Shown: positions 1 through 14,229 of the stretch, piece after piece
Numbering within the stretch: position 1 is the first letter of the stretch
How the letters are laid out: every line of letters starts with the position of its first letter
Source of the DNA: Spirodela intermedia
Lineage: Eukaryota; Streptophyta; Magnoliopsida; Alismatales; Araceae
DNA: 64,000 nucleotides
Direction of reading: 5' to 3'
Assembly: GCA_902729315.2 (NCBI GenBank)
Contig: LR746270.1
Location: 2,016,501 to 2,080,500 of the forward strand
The notes under the pieces: generated by a model
Told to the model about the DNA's origin: nothing
Database searches by the model: none
What the model saw: only the letters and a program-made list of their open reading frames with translations
Made by a program: the position numbers and the translations under genes

Positions 1-3000
1 AGTTTTCACTTTAATCTCATCTAGAACTTATTTGTGTGAGAATTTATTTGCCTAATGTTATTGACAATGTAAAACATATAATTTGTATAATCTCTCATTC
101 ATTAATTTTTTTATTTAATTTTTGTTCTAAGTTTAGAATAATTCCCTTGTCATAAGGTTCTTAATTTTTGTTTAAATTCTATGAGGAATTACCATGGAAA
201 AAGAATAGATTATATTTCTATCTCACAATCCACAAAAGGCAACTTATGCGTGGCTCAACAATGGCAATGAGTTATATAGGATTCATCTTACTTCCATATA
301 TTATCAAAATCAAAGATAGTAGCCAGAATATATAAGAATGTGATAGATCTTGTATGGTGATGCTTGGGAAAGAAAAAAATAAAAGTAAAGAGACAACATT
401 TATTTAAGGACATGAAGAAGTAAGATAATTTTTTAAAAAATATAAATGTTGATGAATTTCTTGAAATGTAAAATAATAGAAATGATGAAAAGTACTAAAA
501 GTAAAGAACACAATGTCACTAAAGCATTAAATGTTGACAAGTAAAATCAATTAACAAACTAGAAAGGAAATCTTATTCTAACAATGATAGATCTTGGAAA
601 ACTTATGAATTGAAACAACTTGAATGAACTAAGTTGAGTTGATGTACAGAACAAAAATTAGAGATAGAGGCACCATTTATAATTGTTCAGCTATTACTCA
701 ACTTCATCAGGCTAATAGGTGTTATTACCCTTGCTCTTCATTATTCTCTCCTAGAGAACAAAATCTCAAATTCATTGGATAACTAAACTTCCCTTACATT
801 TCATAGGACAACCATGCAATGTTCAACATCCATACATTAGCTTTAATTTTCTCTAATATTATCAATATTCTCTTGAGTGTCTCACATACAAGAATAACGA
901 TTGGATACTTACAAATAGCTCTAAAGGCCAAACAGATGTACTTCCTCATTTCAGTGTGGTTCAATTGTTTGATAAAGCTTTGATGTATTTAGAATTAAAA
1001 TGGAAAGAAGATATGGTTTTTCTGCAAGAATGAATTGAATTGATATGTTGTTGAGATGTTCTTTGAAAGCCCTTGAGATAAGCTTTTTATAGAGCCTATA
1101 AATTATACTACAGAAAATTCATATTGGTAAGATTCAATCTATTAAAAATCTTCTAGATCAAGTTCTAGATGCTTCTGTAATCACCATACTAGATTGATTA
1201 CCTTTTAATATAATCACTCTACAGAGATGTGATCATGATATCCATTCGTTTGTTTGAACTTTTAATTGGAACAGAAATTAAATAATATTTTTTGGTGAAA
1301 AATAGATATAAGATTAATAAATGAGTCCAATTATGCTGCTTTCTCATTAAACATGAAATAATTCAAAGTATTTATAGTAAATATCTAGAGAAGAATTCAA
1401 GAAACATAATTTTTTCTTGTTACTTTTTATTCAAGAATTTGGCAGATTCTAATTACACATGTTGCTCAAAGTTTTCAAAATATATATGAATATAACTATA
1501 AAATAATTATGATTGATTGTATTCCATTGAAATAACAGTTTTTAATATTGAGATCATGATTTAATGTGTGTATTTGACATTTATGATTTATTTGAGCTAA
1601 TTTTAATAAGATTAGAATGCAAAATATTAATTTATTTTAAAATGTATCATTCTTTTTGTTTCAAACAATAACATATTCCTAACTAGACTTGTTTGAATCA
1701 ATAAGCCTTAGAAATTTCATTAGTGACTAGAGGTCATATCTATTGGTTTTTCTTATAGGATATCCTAACTCTTAAAGTTCATATTATTGATCTTTTACCA
1801 TTCAAAATTTTAGCTAATTTTAGGATTTTAATCTTTAAAAAATGAAATAAAATAATGAAGGTTTGTGAATCAAATTTCTCAACAAATTCAAGCTCTCCCT
1901 AATCAATAATTAGTTCTAAGTGATCAGTTCTTACCTCTCTACTATCTTTAGATTCTTGCTGAAAACTTTTTAGATTAATACATGTGAGTGTTGAAGGTCA
2001 TTGTATCTTGGTCAGACTACAAAACGTCATGTTTATAAGGAAAAGTTAGTAATACGAGTTCTTGGTCAACATGATTGAAGTGTTAGGGTCTTCTAGAATT
2101 AGATAGCTTCCTTATGTGAGCGGAAACAAAATTTCAAGCCCAATTCTGTATCATTTTCACTCAATTTCTTCTTTAATGCCAAATCAATGCCAACATATTG
2201 AAACATATCATAGTGAAATTATTTTTTTTTGCGTACAAGAAACATGATTAAATCTCTATTTAATTACTCTAGGATATGATCCACATAGTCTATAGTGTGC
2301 CTCCTTAGCCAAAAATTTAGAAACTAATTTTCTGATAACATGTGGGAGTGAAACTTGGTAATTATGGTTTTCATTAGTATAGTTGGTTTGGTAAAACTTA
2401 AGAAAAAAGTGTTCTTGGAGTGTAGATATAGGTAGTGCCCTAAACAATTATAAATGTCCTTGGGAGTCTAAGATTTAGATTTGAGAATATCATAGGAATC
2501 TATGATCAGAAAGATTAAAATCAATTTTTTTTAATTACTTCAGTGAAGTTTTAATTTAAAAGGCTGTCAATTCAACCCCCCCTTTGTGATCTAAGTGGAC
2601 CTTAATGCCCAAACCTTCTGATATGTAAGGATATACTGGAGCTCATCATAAATATAGTAGCATATGTTAGTGGGTTATATGATTTCTAACATGTAAGATA
2701 TCTCGATCTCTATAGGATAATCTTTATTTTTCTCTCTTGAAATTCAATTCCTCTTTTTTTAACTCAACCCATGAATAATCTCTTACAATAAATTTCTCTC
2801 CCTCTTTCCCACAATGATGGTTGTGCCAACTCACCAAGGTCAACCTACTAAAAGCTTTGATCACTTTTTCTCTTTCAATTGCAACTATTTTCCTTTCTAT
2901 CTCTTTCGTTATGATTCTTTTAACTATTTGACACGATATAGATAATCATACAAAAAATGGAGTAGACCAACAATAAAGGTCTTCAGTCAACTATCAGCAC

Positions 3001-4041
3001 AAAAACCCAACTTTTTGGTTAATTTTTCCTTTTCTCTTTTATTATTTGTCGACATCAAATACATAAAAAATGTGGACATCAGAAAATATTCTGAGACAAG
3101 GATGATACAATAGATAGTGAAATGAAATTGAAAGATTTTACTTTTATAGATTTTTGTAGATAGAAAAATGTGTTGTGAATTATGTTTCATGTGTTGATGT
3201 AGTATCTTTTGAGTTTTATATGAATACTAGCAATTAATAGACATTGTAGCACATCCTAAGAATCAACTAGAAAGAGAGATGTGATTTGGAGAACAAATAC
3301 AAAGTTTTTGGACTATCTGGGCTGGGCCTTGCATATGAAATTCAGAGCCCAAGCTCGGACTTCTCAAAATCTACCTAATATCAGCCCCATAATAACCCCA
3401 TGTATAATAAAAATATTTTTCTTAGGATAGAGAGGGATTCAAAGCCTAGATAGCGCAAATTAAGTTTATTCTAAGCAATCTCTTTATCAGGTACTTCTGT
3501 AAACATACCCAACATTGATTTTGAATTTGACACGTAGTAAAAACCGTGTTGGAAAAAATAGTAGCTATTAAGTATCTTGTCGTGAGACACATGGTAAAAC
3601 ATATTAAACAACCCTAGTTTTGTAAGATTGGCCTGCTGAAACCTAATGGCAATAAGATTTAACCCAAACAAGGGGCTAGCGTTGAAAAGTTCAACCTTGT
3701 TATACACATAATTTATTACCTGAAGACGAATCACATTGTGCTTTCCCATGAAATAATTTTTCTCACCTAAATTTTTAATCACCTATTATATAGTAGTAAA
3801 AAGGGCTTGCAACGTCTCAAATATAAAGGATGACATTAATGAGAAATATTGTGATTTTAGACTCCCAAAGAAAAATGTTGATAATGAACCTTTACATATC
3901 TACAAAAATAAAGTTTCATTCAAAGATATGTATAAATTCTTCAAGGTCACTGTGTGATGCACAAAATTATAAGAATCACCAAAGATTCAAAAGTTAAAGT
4001 TGAGAATGGTCAAAATGGTGACATGAGATCTTTACTTGAGT

Positions 4042-4087
<46 letters not shown>

Positions 4088-5665
4088 GAAAAGAGAGCTG
4101 ACTTGAGGAGCTTTCTCAGATCTCAAAGCTTAGAAGAGTTGATTACTAGGATCTTCTTGTAAAAGAAAGGTCGGTGAATGACACTCGTAATGTTGGAATA
4201 ACATACATTGACGCAGACATGGAGGGGATTGCCTTTTAAGCATAGACCCTTTGGCTTACCTACCTACTCTATGGAGTTGAATCTTGTGCCTCTAATTCAG
4301 CACCTGTTCTCAAATGTGTTATCAATGTCTTCAGACTCTTTTGACCGATGCCGTACAATAGAGGTTGACGAGAATGCTTGCCCATTGTTAAACTTCCTGC
4401 ATTGGAATGGGTCACAGCATCCATTCTTCTTTCTCTAATCATCTTAAGCAACCAATCATGCAACTTAGGACGTCTCTGAGTGATTAATAGGTCCAAGTTT
4501 GCACGGATTATGAATACTAGGTTACAGAAAATGCCTAGTTTAGCATGGCCTGTTCTCTATTCAAGGCTGCTCTTTTAACAGGCCCAATGTGGTGCCGATT
4601 CTTGGTGTTCAAAATAGAATCCTGAATATAACATTTTCAGAAACTCTTAAATTGTTGGGGGAGGGGGGGGACCCATTCATCCCCATGGTGAAATTTTTTG
4701 TGCCTCATTTACCTGCCGATGGTGATATAGATGGAAATTTAGCGACCTAGATTGAGAGTAATGTCAATCCAGAAGATTACATTCACATAAATACTATGAG
4801 TAGATGGGAAATGAAATTGATAGATGAGATGTTGATTAAAAAATAGTAGTATGTACCAAATAAAGGAAAGTAATTCTTGTTTGGAAAGACCTGAAAAATA
4901 ATTTGATTATTGTGATGCCCACTAGTACTATAAATCAGAATAGGCTTTTGAAAATAAGAAAGAAGAATAGTATCAGTAATGGGTCTCCATCTTAGAGGGG
5001 ATTTTGAATAACATTTGGTTATATCCTAATTTTCATGACCCTTGGTAATCGATAGTACTCCTAACACTCAATTGGTGGAAGTTGGAACAACTTTTTATTT
5101 AAAAAATGCTGATTTTAATTTTTCCCTAGTTGTGCTGAGGAAAAAATATTGCTTCAACTATTTTGAGGTAGAAAATTATAAATCAAAATAAAAATGATCA
5201 TAAATATGTTTTTATCACACTAATGGTGGGATGATCTGAGTTATCTGGTCTAGTCCATTTGTCATTTGATTGTGGTTATCTATGTAAATCTTTAAAATAA
5301 ATCAGATAGAAAGAGTTCCAAATGAAGAAAAGTAAATTAGGAATAAAGTAATGTGTTTAAATGAGAGAACCATGGAAAATAGTTTTTAAGTCACCTCATA
5401 GTCAAATATTGTGAGCCAACTCAACAAATGGCTAGTCTAACATGCGAGAAAGAAAATGAGAATTCTCCCTAAAATTAAAATGGCTTATATCCAAAGTTAT
5501 TGATAACTGTAAAAACATTACTAACCATCAGTAAAGGAACTTGAGAATATTGCAAGAGACAGAAATTAAATATTCTAAAGATCAAAGATTCAGGAAATAA
5601 TGTAGTGTAGCATAGACTATATTGTGAATCAACTTAATGTTGATGCAACAGATCTTTGACTGATT
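1..5665. other. AT-rich intergenic DNA without a recognisable gene
   Basis: The open frames here are short, AT-driven and match no family I know. The longest (minus strand, 3471-3782, 103 codons) has no recognisable domain. Composition is typical of old, decayed transposon DNA. The only ordered features are a (GA)n tract near 4045-4084 and a poly-T/TTTA run at the right end that belongs to the retroposon described next. Confidence 0.6.
4045..4084. repeat. (GA)n microsatellite
   Basis: An uninterrupted GA dinucleotide run of about 40 bases in otherwise AT-rich DNA. It is one of many GA/CT tracts in the window and is not near a recognised gene. Confidence 0.95.
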
Positions 5666-5680
5666 GGATTCAGCACATTT

Positions 5681-6131
5681 TATTTATTTATTTATTTATT
5701 TTTATTTTTTTTTTTTTTATTTTTTTTTTAAAGAAGAAGAAATTTGATTGAGTGATAAAAGTTTGACCTCATTCTGAGGTTACATAAGTGGGATCTCATT
5801 CGCACAGGGGGCGAGGATGACATGAAGAATGAAAGACCTCTTTTGAAGAGGGGATGTGATGATACTGGAGATAGACTCCAAGGCGTTCATCATATTTGAG
5901 GAAGGTGATTGATTTGCATTGGGTTGAAAAAGCCTTTGAGTGCATGAAAGTTGGAAGATCTGCTCAACAGGAGTAGGACGAGAGCTCCATGTTGTGCGCC
6001 ATGCAATGTTCCTGCAAGACAAGAGTTTGCTGCAGTAAGTGGTTCTAAGAGATAAATAAATTGATATAAAGTGGTGAGAAAAGAGTGATTAGGGCAGTGA
6101 AGAGGATAGAACTATGCTGAATCCGAGCGAA
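5681..6131 (-). mobile_element. Poly(A)-tailed retroposon flanked by a 15-bp target-site duplication
   Basis: The 15-mer GGATTCAGCACATTT occurs at 5666-5680 and again at 6132-6146. Read on the minus strand, the 451-bp segment between them ends in an A-rich tail (seen on the plus strand as the T-rich and TTTA-repeat stretch at about 5681-5730). Long direct repeats around an A-tailed insert are the hallmark of L1-type target-primed insertion. The body could be a 5'-truncated LINE, a SINE or a processed transcript. An 80-codon minus-strand frame (5780-6022) is not recognisable. At the 5' junction a 10-bp inverted copy of the target sequence (6115-6124 against 6132-6141) forms a small hairpin. 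Confidence 0.75.
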
Positions 6132-6146
6132 GGATTCAGCACATTT

Positions 6147-9100
6147 GAATTCAAATGACTAAGTTCCAGGGCTTTATAAAGACGAAAGCCCACCCACTTT
6201 CCACGTTGACAACTGAATTTTGTTCCTATTTAATGAACCGGCTAGTCCCTTTCTCAAATCACCGCAACTCAGGAAACACTGAAGTCTATATTTCCCATAA
6301 TACAAAAATGTTTACGAAAAACATCTCTGACCCAATATGACCTCCCCCTCCCTCTCTCCATCTCTCTCTCTCGCTCTCCCTCGTTACAATTGTTGGTGTC
6401 TCACTGCTTCGATCTCTCGATAACTTAACATTGTAGAAAGTGATACAGTAGGTTACACGGCAATCCACAATGATGTTGAGGTGTAAGAAGAACTTTAGAG
6501 AGACATCCATGTCTCACTTTACAATGTGGTACAGAATACCAATGACGTCAAATCTTGATATACGAGGGCATCAAGATAATGCGACAGTTCCATTAGATAT
6601 CAAGAACTCTTGGATTTTTCTAATTTTAAAAACATCCTTGCAGACCTTTTATTTCTTACCCATTAGATGAAGCAATTTAATTTGGTCGATTCTTTAAACC
6701 AAACCCAATATTAATAATTTACAGAGTCATTTTTGATGATTCTTATCTTTAACTCTAGTTAGTAGTCTAGCCTCACTGAGGGCTGGTTTTCTAATGGTAG
6801 ACCTGAGAACGGATCCCCTATGAACAAGTTATTGTTGTTCAAGAACAATATGGTTGACAATAGACTTGAGAATGGATCCCCTAATGATCTAATGGCCATA
6901 ATTTTCATCGGTATTTTTTCCATAAGCCATAAATATCCTCCATTCTGAAAGAGAAGATATTCTTTTCCTACTACCTTTAGGCACTTTATGAAATAAATTC
7001 ATTCAGATTTTTGCTTCAGTTATACCTTTTCTCAACATTGTTATTCATAATATGGTCAATGCCTAATATTAACCAAATGAGAATCAATTCTCCCATTAAG
7101 TACATCTCATAATTGCAATTGAAGAATGCATGCATGAGTTCCAAAAAATAAAGATTGCTATAAATAAAATATATTGCATTTACTTCAATCATCAACTTAT
7201 TTAATATAAATTATAAAGATAGACCAGGGACCTCATTAAGAGTATTTTTCTATGCTAATGATAGAATAATTAACCAGGCCATTACCTAATTCCACGTGAC
7301 ATGTTTCTAAGATTCACTTTGCTAAGTATTCAAGTTCCAAGTCTAAAAAATCACTACTTGGTACCAAGAGAATATTGCTCATGAATGACAAATGATATGA
7401 AACTACTATTCATTTATGTTAATACTTGTTATCGATTTTTTCAATCAAAACATGACCTTGGGTTCAATACCACATCAGAAACCCAGTGGAATAAAGTAGC
7501 AGGTAGAGATATAGTCCTCCAAGTGGGAGATTGGCCTCTACCACCAATGGGTATTCTCTCTCCTCCCTATATGATAGAGAAAAGTAGCCTAACAGAACAC
7601 AATACATCAATCATTCCTCTCTTCCTTCCAAGGCTCGACTTTTCTCCCTATAATATTTTTCATTATTTTTCTGCACGTTCAAGTTTTATGATTGAGGAGA
7701 GACTACCCCATCAACACCATTCTTTGTAGTGGACAATTATCAAAGGAGCTACCTCAAGTTGTCTCAAGGAAGTTCAACACACTGGAACTTGAGTCATAGT
7801 TTTATAGGAGGAATCTCTTATTTTCCCACTTAAATTTTCATTATTTTTTTTACTAAATACTTTTTAATTGTTTTTATATGATGCAGATCAATTCAGTGCA
7901 TGTAGCTTTTTAATACCCAATAGAGTAGAAGTAATAAGGGAGCCATAGTGGAAACTAATGGGGGGTGAAATAGTCTATTTTTGGCTTTATTTGTGACTAT
8001 TTTTAATTGCCCAAGGATAATCTATTCATGAAGGGGGCTCATTGCAACACAATTTTAAACGGACAGATTTTGTCCATTCTTCAGTCCCCATCAACATCTT
8101 CTCCATAAAGTGTCCCTAAAACTTTTAGGTAATACTACTATTTTATGATTATTATCAATCAATCATTATTATAGAGTCCTGGCTATTAGATATAAGTGCT
8201 AATAATTCCTATAGAGAAGATATGCATACTAGTGCTATCAATTTCTATTATTGATCTCTCAAACTATTACTTAGTTGAACTGATCAAGTGGGTTCCTTGA
8301 TCGCATAAATATACTAGGCACAATACAATTTTGTTGACTAGTTTGAAAGAGGATTGATCTATATATGTTAGCATGTCTTTGGATAAAAAAGATGCATTAA
8401 AATATAAGTTGATATTTGGAAATTATAGTGAAAAAGCATGTATCACAAGTTTTATGGAGAACAATATGATTGACTTATAATCATTTCAGCATAAAGTCAT
8501 GGATAGCCTTAACTATTTTGTTTCAGATTATGAAGAAGGAAAAGAAGAAACTCAAACCAATCCTTTGTCCCACTGAAACTTGGTGTCAAACTTGGATTCT
8601 AAGACAATTTCTATTTATAATTCCTATAAAGCAATGCCTACACATTTAACTTGAAGTCAAATCACAATTTTAAAATGGGAAACTTTTACTTATTTAAAAT
8701 AATCCTTGTCTCATTCATTGATAAATTGAATCCATCAAAATGATTTCTATCAATATTATCATTTTAATTGTTGTGCTTTGTATTAATGCATGGTAACACT
8801 AAAGTCGATTGTTAAGGGACGGCCAGTTTAAGGCTCCAATAGTTCGTAATATTTTAATATTCCCTCTCTTGATTGGCAGTCCATTCAACTTAATTTTGCC
8901 ATATATAACCTTTATAACCCATTAACCTTCGATGATTTTCCATATGTTTAAGAAATTGCTCCATGTCACATTTTGGCTGGTTCCATGTATGGTCTTAATT
9001 GAGTTGATTTATCATCTCGTAATAATATGTAATATACCAAGGATAAAAACCTTGCTTACATTTTTCTAATGTGAAAATACAAATCATTTTGTTTCTTTTT

Positions 9101-9396
9101 TTGGGGAGACAAGAAAATAGAGACTTATTCTATGTATCCCATGACACTACGAGAAAACTTGTGAAACTAAGTGATCCGAATGTAGCATCTGCTCATAGGA
9201 TGCTATAAAAAGTACAAGACCTATGAATATGCCCAGACAAAAGTGCTACCAGATCTTAATGGGAGAAAAAATCAGTGATATAATCTTAATGGAACGAGTC
9301 GCATAGAGGAGTACAGCATAAGGAGGACGACAGAGAAGAAGATTACTTAGAACTACTTCCGTGTCACCCTCCTTCGAACTCGTTTCATCATGGGTT
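6147..9396. other. Intergenic DNA, no supported gene
   Basis: The stretch is AT-rich with scattered short frames. The largest (plus strand, 7385-7729, 114 codons) lacks recognisable motifs, homologous-looking splice neighbours or codon bias, so it is not called. A short CT-rich patch lies near 6340-6380. Confidence 0.55.
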
Positions 9397-9609
9397 CTAG
9401 CAGGGGGGACCAAGATTGTTAGGGGTGTTGGTACACCCAGAACCATTAGAGCCCATCACCAGACCCTTGGGCAGTGACTGAAAGACGTCCTCTCCGGCCT
9501 CTTCCTACGGATGCCGGCACCCACCGAGGGGCCTTGCGCTTGAGCTATGAGCCAGTAGGAGCAGAATGAGAAGAGATGCCACCAGAGGTCCCAAATAGAA
9601 ATTGCTCAT
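9397..9609 (-). pseudogene. Small secreted-peptide precursor interrupted by one in-frame stop
   Basis: On the minus strand an ATG at 9609-9607 opens a 71-codon frame ending in TAG at 9399-9397, with one internal TAG at 9507-9505 after 34 codons. The first ~26 residues form a strong signal peptide (a run of Leu/Ile followed by Ala-His-Ser-Ser-Ser), then ARPLGG. Past the stop, the same frame gives an acidic stretch, LPKG, and a tail with SGCTNTP ending in GPPC. This is the usual design of a plant secreted-peptide precursor: signal peptide, variable acidic region, short conserved Pro/Gly/Cys tail. The family name is not known to me; LPKG recalls IDA-like peptides but the tail differs. The stop is one C-to-T change away from CAG. 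The locus could be a recent null allele, a pseudogene or a sequence error. A spliced alternative is less natural because the whole frame stays in phase. Confidence 0.5.
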
Positions 9610-12600
9610 AGTAGTGTCGAGACCTGGTGAGTGCTTCAGAGTATCGATCTTTCCCATCCTAGATCTGATGGAAAGAATTCGATTGGGTTGGTAAGAAGAG
9701 AAGCTAAGATACAGGTCGGGGAACACAGGCTTTATGGCATACAAGTTTCCTGCGCAGTGGTCAGCTTTGGAAACAATAAACGTCGGCAGCAGCGGCAGCG
9801 TGGTCTCTGACCGCTGGCTAATTCGGACCTCTAGTGAAGAATTCAGCACCCATCCCCACCACCTTCGACAAGGCATGAAGAATCTAGGCAAACACTATTC
9901 TTATTTCATAACCAAGGCTAGATTTCAATCCGTGGGTCAATGAATTAGGGTTGATTTCAATGCTGAAGTCCTTTTTCTAGGCCAGAGACTTCAACGTGAG
10001 ACCCTCTAGCCACCAGTCAACCGTTGGTTTCTCATCAGTCTGTTTTCGTTCAAAACTCGTGTTGGCAAGAGGCGAATGGAGACTAAGGTACAAAAGGTCT
10101 TAAATTCCAAATTTTTATTCCCTACTGCTTAACGTGAATCCATCTAAATTCCCACGTGCAAAACTAAATAGTCAAATAACTATTAATTAGACAGCAGCAG
10201 CATCCGCAAAACTCCACATTTATGCACAAGGGGTCGATATTTATTTACAAGGAAGTGCATGTAGATCTTAAGATATCAACTAGATGAGGAAATCTAAGAT
10301 ATGGGTCTAATTGAATAGATTAGAGTTTAATTATGTTTCGATGCAACACCATGCTTTTGAAGATAGTGTAAATTATTACTGGATTTATATAGAGATCAGT
10401 CTTTTTTAAACATGCTTCAATCTCAACAAGTTCTTTCTAAATTATGAATATTTTCCTAGTATAATGTTTGAATGATACAACCTGACTATACTTCTTCCAA
10501 AAGACTGAAATAATGAATTGCTTAAGCTAAATATATACTCTATCATATGTTACTTGAGAAAGCATTATATTTGGACCCTAATACTTGAGGATATATTGGA
10601 ATAGTTGTTATTTCATGTTAACAAAGAAAATTCATTATATTTTAAAATTGTGTTTTCATTTATGAAATTTTGCACAATTTTTTTATTTTCTTCAACCAAA
10701 AATCTAAGACAGTTTTTTGTTCTCTTAAAATGGTTTTCTAATTCATAAGAAGAAGTTAAAAATGTTCCAACTCTTTTGTTGGATCCAATACAAGTCAATG
10801 AACTATTTGTAAGTTTGCATGTAATGAAGACAATTTTTAGATTAGAAGACAAAGGATTTCTTATATGACTTCATAGAACACGAATTTTTTTAAAGGAATA
10901 AGTTGGTGATAGTTCAAGATATTTTGCATTTTAATATCTTCTCTGGATTGATTGAGGAACCAGTATCCACAGTATAGGTAAATTATCTTTCATTTATGAT
11001 GATTGAAAGAAAGCTTTTCTTCATTTTGGAAAATAACTTGTTAGACTCATAGCTAGACTAGTCCTACATTTCATGAAATAATTGTGAATAATCATGTGAT
11101 TATAGATAATGATACTTTTAAAATGATTTTTCATTAAATGAATTATGAAGTCCTTGGGGTCACATATCTCTTTTGTTATCAACATGGGACGCAAGTTATG
11201 AATGAATCATGAATTATGATTAAAGGGACTCATACTTGAGATGCATGTGAAGTTATGAAAATACAAAAAGTATTGGTTTAACTAGATATGAAAATATGTT
11301 GGTTTAGTTTATCCATTGTGAGTTGACTGTTAGCTGGACGATCTAATTCAGAATAAGACCTAAATTGTGAATTGTCCTGGGCATTATCTAATTAACAATC
11401 CTCTTTAAAATGCATGCTTATAAAAGAACGGAAAAATCAAGGACAATAAAATTCATATGACAACGAGAATGATGGGAAAAGCTCATTTGTATTCAGATGA
11501 AATCGATCATTGAAATCCAAAGATTGAAATAGTTTCATGTAGTCTATCTTTGATTGATCATTTAACCTACCTATTTATCCCAAATCTGGAAGAGATTTTA
11601 TTGAGAGGCTGCATCTTTAGGTTGATAAAAAATGATTCCAATTATTTTGGATTCTGAAGTGGTGGATATCAATTTTAACGAGTCTACAAGAGGAGCCAAA
11701 AGGGGGGGAGGGAGTGAATTGGTCTTTTTCTCATATCACTCTCAGATCTCTTATTTTCTACCTAGACTATGTAATGTATGTTTTATGGCGGGTTGACCAC
11801 TTGGCCAACTCCACTTTCACTCTCTAAGGATCTAGTCCATAGGATTCTACTAAATTGAAATGGTATTAGTGTTGAACACCAAGGCTTCAATTAGCCTTTA
11901 CAAGATTTAATGGCTCATGCCATTTGAAGCTTTTCAATCAAACACTCCTACACTCATAGGCTTAGAAATCCAACAATACTATGCTCATTAATCTGCTTAT
12001 TATGTATGGCCCTAGGTCAGCTCAAGTACTAAACTACTCAATTAGATGTCAAGAATAATTTACGAACTATATAATCATTTAACTGGCCATTGTGTGGCTT
12101 TAAACGACATCAACTTGCTATCCAAGAGATATCGAAGTGGCTAGTGGAAAGAGACTTTAGAATGCATGAGATGATGCTAATTTAGATTGTTGAATCATTG
12201 GTTTTGTAACTTGAGCTTTGGGTAGACATGTTTCCTTTACAATGGCCAAATTTTCTTGACTTTATGTCATTTTTATGATGGAAAAATAGCTATAATCATC
12301 TCCAAAAAGCTAGGACATGTTTCAAAAATACTGAAATGGCAATGCACCTTTTTCACATCCTTCCTATTTTGCTTTGTGCTACATTTCATGTTTCTCTCTC
12401 TTTAGTTGATTCATTTCCTTTTATCAATAAAAAAATCCTATGGGAAAATATTTATCAAGTTCTATTAAATTTTTATATAAATAATATTATAGCATTTGCA
12501 ATAAAAAAAATTGTGTTTCACTACAATCAAGTATATTGTAATATTAAATATCATGAAAGTATATTTTTGCCCTTGGGGATATTTTCCTCAGTTTGATGAG

Positions 12601-13559
12601 TGTCTTATCACGTGTGTTTTGATTCTAAAGGTCAAGAAGATTTTGATAGACTGAAATTACCATATTACTCTTTTAGATTATTTTTCTATAACTCATCTAC
12701 TTAGGTGAGTTGACTCCTTTCTTAAAAATCACTAAGAGAGACTATTTATGCAACCAATCTTAAAATCACATTATACTATTTTAAGTGTTTAAGTATTTTT
12801 TCCCAATAATTTTAATATCTAAGCATAATTGTGGCAGTTTAAAATTACAATTTTACAATTATTTTCATAATGTCATAATAAAACTATATAGGCTCCCTAA
12901 GCTAACATAGAGTGCATCAATTCACTAATTAAATTGTATAAATATTTAGTATTTTTGAATCCTTTTTATTCTTCAAGAATATCACAATTTTTATGTTATA
13001 TTCTTTTCATCTCTAAAATCTCAAAGATTTCAGCATTTCTCATTTCTATAGTTGGAAGATGTCACATTGAAGATAGTAGTTTTTGGAACATATCTATTAC
13101 ATGCAAAGGACACCAATATCTGGGATGAACTCGCCAATAGATGCATTAGATGGACTGCACAATTTCCCAAAGTCTTAAGTTGTTTTTTTTTTTTGGAGAC
13201 TTTGATACTCTTTTAAAGCTTGGTTTTGTCCTTGCTAAAAGAGAATATAGAATGTATATATTTTCCATATGATTTCCTCAAATGTCCTTAAGATTTGGAA
13301 ATTTGAACCCTTAAAAATCGGATTTATCCATTAGCATTTTGACTCTCATTTTAATTTAGTTAATATGTCACTGCACACTTTATCAATTTCGATTTTTTTA
13401 TATGCGTGATTGATTATTTAAGAATCTTTTTGAGTGAATGTGATAATGACATAAAGTTTCATATTTTTTGGATGAATTTCTATTGACATGATTTATGTGC
13501 CTTGTTGAGGCACTCAAGAAAGCACAAGGGATGTAGCGCATCAAGACTAGGGTAATTTT
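9610..13559. other. AT-rich intergenic DNA, no supported gene
   Basis: Low-complexity AT-rich DNA with frames under 90 codons and no recognised motif. The segment 9640-10030 is less AT-rich and lies upstream of the broken peptide gene on its strand, so it may include that gene's promoter. No TATA box was assigned with confidence. Confidence 0.5.
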
Positions 13560-14225
13560 TCCTTTCTTTTAAGCATGTATTTTGTGTACTTTAAAATTGA
13601 CAATTTTTCTGAATTGGATTACCATATGGGCAACTATCGTTACCAGCTAAGACCCTACCAGAGGAGATGGGTCTCCTTTCTAATCTCACCCTCTTTCACC
13701 TCGCCTCTATTTATAGACCTCACTGAGCTGCCTCAGGAAGTGTGCCAGCCATTTCCTCCATTTCTTCCTTCTAGCTTGGCCTGCCCGTAATTGGGCCGTT
13801 GAGGGGCGTGAGAAGCAGTCCACATCTGATCCATTTTGCACGTCTCATCTTCTCTCTCTCTCTCTCTCTCCTCCACATTAAATGTAGTTCTTCTCTGCTG
13901 CCCTATGAGTTGACATGGATGTGGCCACTTTATGAGCCACGTGCCTAACAACCTCCCCTTCAACTCATGAGGGAGACTGTCTTCATGATTCTCAAAGAGT
14001 GTGCATGCCGATCAACTATTGGCAAATCTCTTACCTCTCTTTAGGCAGAATCTTTGTTAACATATCTGCTTCATTGTCATCTGTGTGAATCTTTTTTATC
14101 TATAATTATTTCTTTGTAATTACATTCCTGATCAAGTGGTAACGTACATCAATATGCTTCGATTTTGAATGAAATATGAGATTCTTACTCAAATGAATAG
14201 CACTTTGACTATCACAAAAGACCAC
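13560..14225 (-). mobile_element. 3' end of a Ty1/copia retrotransposon with LTR
   Basis: On the minus strand, 14220 to about 14106 encodes a copia RNase H end: VVFCDSQSAIHLSKN, then SKHIDVRYHLIRN. After a frame break, 14100-14041 gives IHTDDNEADMLTK, the classic copia 'H-DN-ADMLTK' end of pol. A purine tract (GAAGGGGAGG) follows. The LTR then starts with TGTTAGGCAC at 13950 and continues to lower coordinates. A TATA-like CTATAAATAGA lies near 13715-13704 in the same sense, as expected at the U3/R boundary. A (CT)n run lies within the LTR at about 13850-13871. The outer LTR end was not fixed. Stop codons and frame breaks show it is inactive, and no upstream pol or gag was found, so it is truncated. 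Confidence 0.75.
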
Positions 14226-14229
14226 ATTT

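Noticed and set aside
3471-3782. Minus-strand frame of 103 codons
   Set aside because: Considered as a retroelement or F-box-associated fragment, but no diagnostic motif could be pointed to.
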